Positions 1 to 5,850 of a stretch of DNA of 8,224 bases are shown here, in pieces. The stretch is from NCBI GenBank assembly GCA_964449305.1, contig CAYUYM010000154.1:1-8224 (forward strand), written 5' to 3'. Position 1 is the stretch's first letter; the number at the start of each line of letters is the position of its first letter. The notes under the pieces were generated by a model, which had not been told where the DNA came from, made no database searches, and was given only the letters and a program-made list of their open reading frames with translations. Position numbers and translations under genes: made by a program. This DNA is from CAYUYM01 sp964449305. Its GTDB lineage: Bacteria > Bacteroidota > Ignavibacteria > SZUA-365 > CAYQST01.

Positions 1-62
<62 letters not shown>

Positions 63-135
63 GGGTCATCATCATCAACATCAATACCCGGGAATGGTTC
101 CATCCGGAAGGGGACGGCGGATGCGGTGCGGGAAA

Positions 136-152
136 ATGCAAACTGTTTGCAT
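136..152. promoter_or_regulatory. perfect 17-bp palindrome, operator-like
   Basis: ATGCAAAC, one central T, then GTTTGCAT: a perfect 8-1-8 inverted repeat. It lies about 75 bases upstream of the 5' end of tRNA-Trp (minus strand) and upstream of the TTGACA box at 222 (plus strand). Its size and symmetry fit the binding site of a dimeric DNA-binding protein. Which gene it serves and which protein binds it cannot be told from the sequence. Confidence 0.4.
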
Positions 153-190
153 GGCGAAACATCGGACGGTTATGGCGTGCGCGACGCACC

Positions 191-250
191 TGTGAAAAAT
201 CCGGCCACCGTGTGAAAAATGTTGACACTCTTTTCGGCGCTGCGTATTTC
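191..250 (+). promoter_or_regulatory. possible promoter with tandem TGTGAAAAAT boxes
   Basis: Two identical 10-mers TGTGAAAAAT lie at 191-200 and 211-220, exactly 20 bp apart, each preceded by CACC. Directly after the second is TTGACA (222-227), then a 17-base gap and TATTTC (245-250), a weak -10 element. The arrangement resembles activator or repressor sites two helical turns apart next to a -35 box. On the other strand each repeat reads TTTTTCACA, which fits the relaxed DnaA-box pattern TTWTNCACA. The nearest plus-strand gene starts far downstream at 681, so the role is uncertain. Confidence 0.3.
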
Positions 251-400
251 ACTGTGGCTGCAAGTCCTTTGCTGACAATGACGGCTCTTCGCTCAACATT
301 CGGATTGACGGATGCACCGCTGGCAGGAAAATTGCATGCCTCCAATGTTGGTTGTCTGCTTGAAAGGAGGTGCCTCATCGACACTGCCGAGAACACTGGA

Positions 401-450
401 ACGCACGTGCACACCGTCCGCAGCTGGTGTGCACGTGCCTCGACGTGCGT
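401..450 (+). other. 13-bp perfect hairpin with competing arm
   Basis: GCACGTGCACACC (403-415) and GGTGTGCACGTGC (426-438) form a perfect 13-bp inverted repeat with a 10-base loop. A third segment, ACGTGCGT (443-450), is the exact complement of ACGCACGT (401-408), so it could compete with the base of the hairpin. No T tract follows on either side, so it does not look like an intrinsic terminator. It could be a protein site or an RNA structure in a transcript leading to the gene at 681. Confidence 0.4.
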
Positions 451-680
451 TCCCCATATCTTCATGTGACACCAATCCCGCCGTCACCTGCTTCCTGACA
501 CGAGCGTCGACGACGGACGCTTCAACCGCTGAACTCGACGAACCTTCACACCATACGTTTCATCCAGGATGCCCACGGGACTTGGCGCATCACCCATGAC
601 AGCCTCCACGGCAGTGTCATGTGTGTGTACACCCTTCACCACCAGCCAGAAACCGCCCATCACCATTGTGAGATTCCGTC

Positions 681-1175
681 ATGTCGCCACCATATGTGAT
701 ACAAACGACCAACGCGCCGCGTGCCATCCTCAAGGGGGATTTCGCGACGCTTCATGACGAACTTCCCATCTCCGGGGGATGGGGCTACAATCCGGATGAT
801 GCGTGCATCATCGAACTCCGCACTCCGGCCGCCTCCAACGGGCGGTCACCCAACGTCATCACGGTGGAACAGGCCTTCGTCGAGATGCGCCTCTATGAGG
901 AGCTCATCATCTTCCGCCCGAAGTGTGAACGCTTCTCCGGCATCTCGTGGATGCTGCACCGGCAACAGCTCCACCACAGGAACGACCGCATCCTCGACCA
1001 TCTCATCTTCGATGTCTCCGCCTTCCATGAGAAGGACTGGGAGGCGCTCATGGCGGAACCCGAAGCTCTGGAGGATGCCGCCAGCCTGGCCGCGCGCCAG
1101 CAACGGCGCGAGGCACTGATGCTCCGCTTCGTCGAGGAGTTCTGGTTCGATGTCACCTGCGTTCACCACCGGTGA
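681..1175 (+). CDS. hypothetical protein, 164 residues
   Basis: I do not assign this protein to a named family. It is a soluble-looking protein with no signal peptide or membrane segment. The N-terminal part contains KGDFATLHDELP followed by GGWGYNPDDACII (about residues 18-44). The centre has an acidic helix-like stretch EQAFVEMRLYEELIIFRP (63-80). Then come FSGISW (85-90), LDHLIFDVSAF (105-115) and a charged, probably helical C-terminus ending in FWFDVTCVHHR. Well-spaced aromatic and hydrophobic positions and strongly GC-rich third positions support real coding. The ATG at 681 has only a weak GTGAGA upstream. The gene stands alone: upstream is the palindrome-rich spacer and downstream 170 bases before the next start, with no clear terminator. 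Neighbours give no functional hint. Confidence 0.7.
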   Translation: MSPPYVIQTTNAPRAILKGDFATLHDELPISGGWGYNPDDACIIELRTPAASNGRSPNVITVEQAFVEMRLYEELIIFRPKCERFSGISWMLHRQQLHHRNDRILDHLIFDVSAFHEKDWEALMAEPEALEDAASLAARQQRREALMLRFVEEFWFDVTCVHHR

Positions 1176-1346
1176 CGTTCCAACCACTCCCGGCCACCTG
1201 CCACGCGTGTCACCACCCCGCTCGTCTCATCCGCACTTTCCTGAATTCCGACGTAACCTCTTCCCCCCGCCCGTGTCTTCTCATCGCCTGATCCCCGCCA
1301 CTCCGGCTCCGACGGTTTCATCTCTTCACAATAGACAGGTTTGGTC
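1176..1346. other. pyrimidine-rich intergenic leader
   Basis: The plus strand of this spacer is unusually rich in C and T, with runs such as CCTCTTCCCCCCGCCC (1257-1272). It has no convincing -35/-10 pair, no terminator hairpin for the gene at 681 and no open frame of interest. Only a short AGACAGG (1333-1339) precedes the downstream start, as a modest ribosome-binding candidate. Confidence 0.5.
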
Positions 1347-4094
1347 ATGACCCTTTCGCACCCCTTTCACCGCATTGTTGCATGCTGCCTGTTTCTCCTC
1401 GTCGTCGCATCTGCTTCGGCGCAGGAGAAGAACATCCGTATCACCTTCACCGGCTGGGACAACACGGGGAGCGCCGCCGTGGCGCTCGACTCGGTGCGCG
1501 TCCGCGACCTCGCCACCGCCAGGGACACGCTCATCCTCTCCCCCTTCATCCTTGATGTGCGCATCCTCACCGGTGTCGACGGCCTCACCACCGCCGCCCC
1601 CAAGGGCCTTGATGTCTCCTCGAACTTCGCGAATCCCTTCACCGACAACACCCGCTTCCTTGTCACCACGCGCGGAACGCGCGCTCTCTCCGCGGCCCTC
1701 TATTCCGTCGATGGCCGCTCGGTGACGCAGCTGACGCTGTCCGTCGCCGATGGCAGCCATGAGTTCGTCCTCCATGGCGCCGCGCTCGCCAACGGAGTAT
1801 ACATCCTCCGCGTGGACAACGGCGAGGCGGTGCGCAGCATCCGCCTGGTGAAACAGGGGCTTCGCGCCGGCGGCAGCGCCCGTATCGAACATTCTGCGAG
1901 CCATGCAGTGGCGCCACGCGTCACACTCGGCAAGCGCGCCATCCCCATGCCCCTGCGTTGCACGGGTTTCGCGTCCGGCTGGTCCGCAGCTCCGGTGGAG
2001 ATCGCCCCCGGTTCGGACACCACGGTGCGCTTCGCCTTCACTCATCAGGACCGTGCTCCGAAGGTCGATGCCTTCACGGCTGATGCCTATGCGGTGACGT
2101 CCGGGACGGCGGTGCACTACGAGCTGCGCGTGAGCGATGCCGACGGCGATCTCGTGCGCACGCTCATCGACTTCGATGGCAACGGGGTGTTCGACGATTC
2201 GGCATCGGTCACCGGCGCCACGGGTGTGTCGCAGTTCACCAAGACCTGGGCTGCAGTGGGGACCCACCTCGCCCATGCGCGCGTGCGCGATGCAAGGGGA
2301 CTCACGGCCGATTCCAACTGTGTCCGCGCCGTGGTCGTGACCCAGGCCAGCACCGTGCCGACGGTGGATGCCTTCACGGTGAACGCGCAGTCCGGCAGGA
2401 CCTCCGACACGATGCGCTATTCCGTCACGGTGAAGGACGCCGGGGGCGACCTCGCAAAGGTGTGGATCGACTTCGATGGCAACGGGGTGTTCGATGATTC
2501 GTCTGCCGTCACCGGCGCCAGCGCCACGGTCACGTTCAAGCGCGTGTTTCCCGCGGCCGGCAGCTACACGGCAAAGGCCCGCGTGTCCGACTCGGGCGGC
2601 CTCACGGGCAATGCCACGCTCGCCGCTCCGGTGGTGATCTCGCAGGCTCCGCCGGCTCCCGTGATCAGTTCCTTCACGGCCGACAAGCTCACACATCTGA
2701 CTGAGGACACGGTGCGCTACACGGTGGTGTGGACCGATGGCGACGGCAATGCATCCAAGGTGCTCATCGACTACAACGGCGACGGCACGTTCGACGATGT
2801 GGTGCAGGTGACTGGCGCCAGCGGAAGCACGGTGATCGAGAAGATCTACACCACGCCGGGATCATATGCCTCCAAGGTCCGCGTGCAGGATGCCGATGGT
2901 CAGACGGCGGACAGGAACCTCGCCGCCCCCGTGGTTGTGACACAGGCGCCGCCCGCCCCCGTCATCACATCCATCAACCCGCCGTCGGTCTGCTTCGGCA
3001 GCCCGCTCACCATCGCGGGACAGAATTTCGGGGCCACGCGCGGCACATCGTATGTCCAGTTCAAGGGTGGCGATGTCGCCGGCGGTACGGCCTACCACTT
3101 CACGGCCACCATCTACTCCACCTGGACGGACACGGGCATCCTTGTGCATGTGCCGACGGGTGTGAAACTTGCAGGTGTGGTGTATGTGGTGGTGAACGGC
3201 CACCGCAGCAACGAGATCCTGTTCCAGATCTCCCCCTCGCCCACGCTCACCACCACCGCAGTGACCATGATCTCCCACAAGGCGGCCGCCGGTGGCGGCA
3301 ATGTGGTGACCGACGGAGGATCGCCGGTCCTGGATCGCGGCATCTGCTGGAGCACTGCGCAGGACCCGCTTGTGACAGACGCGAAATCATCAGGCGGCGC
3401 GGGCTTGGGCACCTTCACCTGCCCGCTGACCAACCTCCTCCCGAACACCACGTACTACGTCCGCGCATGGGCATCGAACGGCACATGCACGGCGTATGGG
3501 ACGGCGAAGTCCTTCACCACCTCGGCAGCGCCGCCGGCGACGGTGACCATCGGCAAGCAGGTGTGGATGGGAGCGAACCTCGATGTGGTGACCTATCGCA
3601 ACGGCGACACCATTCCGGAGATCACGGACGCGAATGCCTGGAAGACGGCCAAGACGGGCGCATGGTGCTACTACAACAACGATCCCGCCTTTGGTGGCAT
3701 CTATGGAAGGCTGTACAACTTCTACGCCGTCAGCGACCCGCGGGGTCTGGCGCCGGAAGGCTGGCGTGTACCGACCGATGCCGATTTCGACACGCTGCTC
3801 GCCTCCATCGGCGGCGCGGTGCTGGCCGGCAACAAGCTGAAGGAGGCCGGAACAGTGCATTGGAGTGGACCCAACACCGGCGCGACCAACAGCACCGGCT
3901 TCACGGGTCTGCCAAGCGGCTACCGCTGGTTCGAGGGCCTCTTCCAGTTCTATGCCACACACGGCTACTTCTGGACCTCCACGCTCAGCGGCACCGACAT
4001 CGTGGTGCGCTTCCTCCGCTACAACCTCGAGGACATGTACAAAGCCACAGTGACGAGCACCTATGGCATTCCGGTGCGCTGTGTGAAGGAGTGA
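1347..4094 (+). CDS. secreted modular surface protein with internal sorting-like domain, three 100-residue repeats, IPT/TIG, Fn3-like and FISUMP domains
   Basis: 915 residues from ATG 1347. An in-frame TTG at 1341 is less likely, because AGACAGG sits better before the ATG. Residues 1-25 are a signal peptide (hydrophobic core, ASA|Q cleavage). Residues about 29-64 form a beta module (IRITFTGWD...). Residues about 89-170 resemble a type IX secretion sorting domain (NPF, LYSVDGR, NGVYILRV), here internal rather than C-terminal. Residues 238-337, 338-437 and 438-537 are three PKD-like repeats carrying DFDGNGVFDD or DYNGDGTFDD, an acidic, possibly calcium-binding motif. Residues 538-628 resemble IPT/TIG (SINPPSV, GQNFG), and 629-727 an Fn3-like unit (RGICWST, LPNTTYYVRAWA). 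Residues 733-915 are a FISUMP domain (IGKQVWMGANLD, WRVPTDADF, YFWTSTL, VRCVKE). It is probably exported and surface-exposed, in binding or adhesion. No catalytic domain is visible. Confidence 0.9.
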   Translation: MTLSHPFHRIVACCLFLLVVASASAQEKNIRITFTGWDNTGSAAVALDSVRVRDLATARDTLILSPFILDVRILTGVDGLTTAAPKGLDVSSNFANPFTDNTRFLVTTRGTRALSAALYSVDGRSVTQLTLSVADGSHEFVLHGAALANGVYILRVDNGEAVRSIRLVKQGLRAGGSARIEHSASHAVAPRVTLGKRAIPMPLRCTGFASGWSAAPVEIAPGSDTTVRFAFTHQDRAPKVDAFTADAYAVTSGTAVHYELRVSDADGDLVRTLIDFDGNGVFDDSASVTGATGVSQFTKTWAAVGTHLAHARVRDARGLTADSNCVRAVVVTQASTVPTVDAFTVNAQSGRTSDTMRYSVTVKDAGGDLAKVWIDFDGNGVFDDSSAVTGASATVTFKRVFPAAGSYTAKARVSDSGGLTGNATLAAPVVISQAPPAPVISSFTADKLTHLTEDTVRYTVVWTDGDGNASKVLIDYNGDGTFDDVVQVTGASGSTVIEKIYTTPGSYASKVRVQDADGQTADRNLAAPVVVTQAPPAPVITSINPPSVCFGSPLTIAGQNFGATRGTSYVQFKGGDVAGGTAYHFTATIYSTWTDTGILVHVPTGVKLAGVVYVVVNGHRSNEILFQISPSPTLTTTAVTMISHKAAAGGGNVVTDGGSPVLDRGICWSTAQDPLVTDAKSSGGAGLGTFTCPLTNLLPNTTYYVRAWASNGTCTAYGTAKSFTTSAAPPATVTIGKQVWMGANLDVVTYRNGDTIPEITDANAWKTAKTGAWCYYNNDPAFGGIYGRLYNFYAVSDPRGLAPEGWRVPTDADFDTLLASIGGAVLAGNKLKEAGTVHWSGPNTGATNSTGFTGLPSGYRWFEGLFQFYATHGYFWTSTLSGTDIVVRFLRYNLEDMYKATVTSTYGIPVRCVKE
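2058..2957 (+). repeat. three tandem 300-bp coding repeats
   Basis: Three units start at 2058, 2358 and 2658, each exactly 300 bp (100 residues), and the domain junction after the third falls at 2958, again in step. Landmarks recur at the same offset: TTCACGG near the start, the ATCGACTTCGATGGCAACGG segment (2166 and 2466, identical for 29 bases between units 1 and 2) and ACCGGCGCCA (2211, 2511; ACTGGCGCCA at 2811). Units 1 and 2 are closest in DNA; unit 3 has diverged (DYNGDGTFDD). The pattern fits duplication of a PKD-like module without any insertion or deletion since. Confidence 0.9.
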
Positions 4095-4187
4095 TCCGAA
4101 CAGGGCGGTGGGGGTGATGATGTTCAACGCTCAGGAGTTCACGAACAACATCTGACGCGCGCGCTGGCATGCCACCACCATGGTACT

Positions 4188-4230
4188 CAAAGGCACGAGG
4201 ACGAGTTCTTCGTGCCTTTGTTGTTTGGGG
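4188..4230 (+). terminator. intrinsic terminator after the FISUMP-protein gene
   Basis: CAAAGGCACGA (4188-4198) pairs perfectly with TCGTGCCTTTG (4210-4220) around an 11-base loop, followed by a modest T-rich tail TTGTTTGGGG. It lies about 94 bases past the stop at 4094. The tail is only on the plus-strand side, so it most likely ends the 915-residue protein's transcript. Confidence 0.7.
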
Positions 4231-4246
4231 TTGTCAGGGCTGGCTT

Positions 4247-4452
4247 CGGAAGGACTCGCGCGTCGATTCCCGCGCCTGCACTGAGCCTGTCGAAGTGCGG
4301 GAATGACGGAAGGACTCGCGCATTCGCCGTCCACCACCCCGCAGCCCCTCCGTCGTCATGCCCGCGAAGGCGGGCATCCATGTCCGGCCTTCGCAGCCAT
4401 GGCGTGGATTCCCGCGCCTGCACTGAGCCTGTCGAAGTGCGGGAATGACGGA
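4247..4452. repeat. cluster of REP-like hairpin repeats (two identical 46-bp copies plus a related hairpin)
   Basis: Two identical 46-bp copies lie at 4265-4310 and 4407-4452, starting GATTCCCGCGCCTGC and ending GCGGGAATGACGGA. Each forms a hairpin by pairing ATTCCCGC with GCGGGAAT (4266-4273/4297-4304; 4408-4415/4439-4446) around the core CTGAGCCTGTCGAAG. Between them ATGCCCGC-GAAG-GCGGGCAT (4358-4377) makes a compact 8-bp stem. A 15-bp direct repeat CGGAAGGACTCGCGC (4247-4261, 4307-4321) overlaps the first copy. Cores of this type (TTCGACAGGCTCAG and CCCGCGAANGCGGG) recur as extragenic repeats in many bacterial genomes. There is no transposase here. The hairpins lie between convergent gene ends and could help block read-through from both sides. 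Confidence 0.85.
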
Positions 4453-4492
4453 TGGATGCCGATGGATTCCCGCCGTCACCTGCTCCGTTCTT

Positions 4493-4984
4493 TCACGCCT
4501 CCGGATCCCAGCCGGCACGGAGGAGTGCGCGGCGGGCTGCCTGGTGGGCGAGGGGGCTGTCGTTGTGCGGCTGCACGGGGACTTCGGGGTGGTCGCGCAG
4601 CAGGCGGAGCGCGGTGTCGACATCGCCGGAGGTGCACTGAGACCAGAGGTGGTAGATGCCGCCCTCACGCTCCTCGATGGCGTTGTGACAGGTGAGGATG
4701 CGGCGGAGAGTGTCGACGATGGCACGCGTGGGGGAGGGCACCAGGAGCGCGGCGATCGCCCCATGGTCCAGCCGCAGCCGCTGCGCATCGGGGGCGGGGC
4801 TGCCGCCGCGGCGTGCGATGGTCGGCAGCACGATGCGCTCCTCCATGCCGATGTGCCGGAGCAGCCCCCTGCGGAATGGCGCATACGAGGCCATGTCGAA
4901 ACCGTCGCCGCGGTCGGCGGCGTCGAGCAGTGCCTCCAGACGGGCGTGGTCGGCGGCGAGGTGGGCGTGGAGGGGATCGGTCAT
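4493..4984 (-). CDS. hemerythrin-like di-iron protein (HHE domain)
   Basis: 163 residues from the ATG at 4984 (MTDPLHAHLAADH). The open frame extends further upstream but would then overlap ric in a low-complexity Ser/Pro-rich stretch, so the internal ATG is preferred. A full hemerythrin ligand set is visible: His13, the HxxxE pair His44/Glu48 (RHIGMEE), His74 (LDHGAI) and the HxxxE pair His100/Glu104 (CHNAIEE). Such proteins bind a non-haem di-iron centre that can carry O2 or react with NO or peroxide; the exact role here is inferred. It has no signal peptide and is probably cytoplasmic. The start is 13 bases past the ric stop, and its Shine-Dalgarno GAGGA (4995-4999) overlaps that stop codon, so the two genes form an operon and are probably translationally coupled. 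The C-terminal third (LLRDHPEVPVQPHND) is outside the core domain. Confidence 0.88.
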   Translation of the reverse strand: MTDPLHAHLAADHARLEALLDAADRGDGFDMASYAPFRRGLLRHIGMEERIVLPTIARRGGSPAPDAQRLRLDHGAIAALLVPSPTRAIVDTLRRILTCHNAIEEREGGIYHLWSQCTSGDVDTALRLLRDHPEVPVQPHNDSPLAHQAARRALLRAGWDPEA

Positions 4985-4994
4985 GCGATCAACG

Positions 4995-5000
4995 TCCTCA
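4995..5000 (-). promoter_or_regulatory. Shine-Dalgarno of the hemerythrin gene overlapping the ric stop codon
   Basis: On the minus strand the sequence reads TGAGGACG: the TGA (5000-4998) ends ric and GAGGA (4999-4995) lies 10 bases before the ATG at 4984. A ribosome finishing ric covers the next start region, so the second gene is probably translated by coupling. This also fixes the choice of start. Confidence 0.65.
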
Positions 5001-5717
5001 GCCTGCCTGCTCCATGGCGATGGCGCGCGGGAAGAGGATGTTGTTCTCCAGATGTACATGGCGGTGCAGGTCGGCCTCGAAGACGGCGAGCTCGGTGTAG
5101 AAGGCAGTGAAGGTGTTGCAGGCATCGGCCGGGAGGGTGAAGCCGCCACTCAGGCGCCGGATTTCCGCGAGCGCGTTCCCGGCGTTCTCATGTTCGGCCT
5201 CCATCATGCGGATGGGATTGGCGATGGATCCGAACGGTGCGGTGAACAGGGTGCCGTTCCGCCGTGCAGCGACGAGGCTTTTGATGGCGGGGAAGAGGAT
5301 CTGTTCCTCCTTGAACATGTGCTGCGTGAGCTCGCGGCAGACGCTGGCCACATGGTCCGAGATGGGGATCACCTCGGGGTGGTTGGCGCCATGGGCAGCG
5401 GCCACCTTGTCTCCCCAGCCGGTGATCACGGGCATGATCCTGTTCAGGTAGGTGTGATGCGTCTGGACGATGAAGTCCGCGAGGAAGTCGGGATCCCAAT
5501 CCGCGTAGCGGAGTTCCTGCTGTCCTGCGGCCGTGTTCGCCGTGGCGAGTTCTTGGAGCAGGGGGGCGGGATCGATGCCCTGGGTTTCGCATGCGGACTG
5601 GAGGGTGCGCCCACCACCGCAGCAGAAATCGATGCCGTGCCGCTGGAAGACCGCTGCCGTGCGGAAATCCTGTGTCACGATGTCTCCAACCGTCTGTTCA
5701 AGCATTGTATCGTTCAT
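4998..5717 (-). CDS. ric: iron-sulfur cluster repair di-iron protein (RIC; ScdA/YtfE family)
   Basis: 239 residues from ATG 5717, preceded by GAGGT (5723-5727) with a 5-base gap; a second ATG at 5705 is possible. Residues about 6-60 form the ScdA N-terminal domain with Cys32-Cys33-Gly-Gly-Gly after RHGIDF. The rest is a hemerythrin-like four-helix domain with His87/His88, the HxxxE pair His133/Glu137 (QHMFKEE), His176 (AEHENAG) and the HxxxE pair His220/Glu224 (HVHLENN). RIC proteins are cytoplasmic di-iron proteins that help restore Fe-S clusters damaged by nitric oxide or peroxide. Length and both domains match the family. It is the first gene of a two-gene operon with the hemerythrin gene and is divergent from a Crp/Fnr regulator across 133 bases that contain an FNR-type box, so control by that regulator under nitrosative stress is likely. 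Confidence 0.95.
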   Translation of the reverse strand: MNDTMLEQTVGDIVTQDFRTAAVFQRHGIDFCCGGGRTLQSACETQGIDPAPLLQELATANTAAGQQELRYADWDPDFLADFIVQTHHTYLNRIMPVITGWGDKVAAAHGANHPEVIPISDHVASVCRELTQHMFKEEQILFPAIKSLVAARRNGTLFTAPFGSIANPIRMMEAEHENAGNALAEIRRLSGGFTLPADACNTFTAFYTELAVFEADLHRHVHLENNILFPRAIAMEQAG

Positions 5718-5745
5718 GTCCGACCTCAGTCGTTGGTGATGTGAT

Positions 5746-5759
5746 TGTGGTGATCCACA
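5746..5759. promoter_or_regulatory. inverted repeat TGTGG-N4-CCACA in the divergent promoter region
   Basis: TGTGG (5746-5750) and CCACA (5755-5759) flank TGAT between the divergent ric and regulator genes, about 30 bases upstream of the ric start. It resembles a CRP/FNR-type half-site pair but does not match TGTGA-N6-TCACA or TTGAT-N4-ATCAA closely. It could be a second operator or a feature of the ric leader. Confidence 0.25.
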
Positions 5760-5792
5760 TATGCAACATCGCGGGCGGACGGCTTGGAAAAA

Positions 5793-5806
5793 TTGACCTG
5801 CGTCGG
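5793..5806. promoter_or_regulatory. FNR/DNR-type operator between ric and the regulator gene
   Basis: The sequence reads TTGAC-CTGC-GTCGG. Against the FNR/DNR-type consensus TTGAY-N4-RTCAA, 8 of 10 conserved positions match; the last two (AA) are GG. It lies 75 bases from the ric start and 44 bases before the regulator's ATG at 5851, so it could act on either or both. The regulator's recognition helix (Glu193, Ser196, Arg197) has the residues known to read TTGA half-sites in FNR-like proteins. No strong -10 box at the ideal spacing was found on either strand. Confidence 0.55.
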
Positions 5807-5850
5807 ATTCCTGTGGTTTCTTCTTTCCGGTGCGACGTGTAATTTCCTGC

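Larger units (their letters stand above)
63..680. other. gene-poor spacer with palindromes and repeats
   Basis: This stretch of about 600 bases between tRNA-Trp and the 164-residue ORF has no convincing coding region. Short open frames on both strands lack ribosome binding sites at their starts, recognisable domains or the strong GC-rich third position of the neighbouring genes. The most protein-like is a 60-codon minus-strand frame at 484-666, which has no Shine-Dalgarno and no family I recognise. What the spacer does hold is a 17-bp palindrome (136-152), tandem 10-bp repeats beside a TTGACA box (191-250), an isolated Shine-Dalgarno-like run (362-371), a 13-bp perfect hairpin (403-438) and a weaker inverted repeat CATGACA/TGTCATG (595-621). 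Each notable one is described separately. Confidence 0.6.

Noticed and set aside
484..666. 60-codon minus-strand frame upstream of the 164-residue gene
   Set aside because: It reads somewhat like protein, but has no Shine-Dalgarno, no recognised motif and a less GC-biased third position than neighbouring genes. Support is too weak to list as a gene.
1326..2696. Long 456-codon open frame on the minus strand
   Set aside because: It lies opposite the 915-residue gene, whose signal peptide and domains are clear. The predicted protein is compositionally odd (Arg/Gly/His-rich) with no domain; it results from GC-rich codon bias.
2729..4117. 462-codon plus-strand open frame in another frame
   Set aside because: It overlaps the IPT, Fn3-like and FISUMP regions of the real gene and encodes a low-complexity Arg/His-rich product.
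4265..4452. CRISPR-like array or insertion sequence
   Set aside because: There are only two identical copies, separated by a 96-bp gap that contains another hairpin. No cas or transposase gene is seen. REP-like extragenic repeats explain it better.
4692..5744. 350-codon plus-strand open frame antisense to ric and the hemerythrin gene
   Set aside because: The minus-strand genes have intact metal-ligand motifs and ribosome binding sites; the antisense product has no recognisable feature.
5746..5759. Canonical CRP site
   Set aside because: TGTGG-N4-CCACA has the wrong half-site and spacing for TGTGA-N6-TCACA. It is kept only as a weak inverted repeat.
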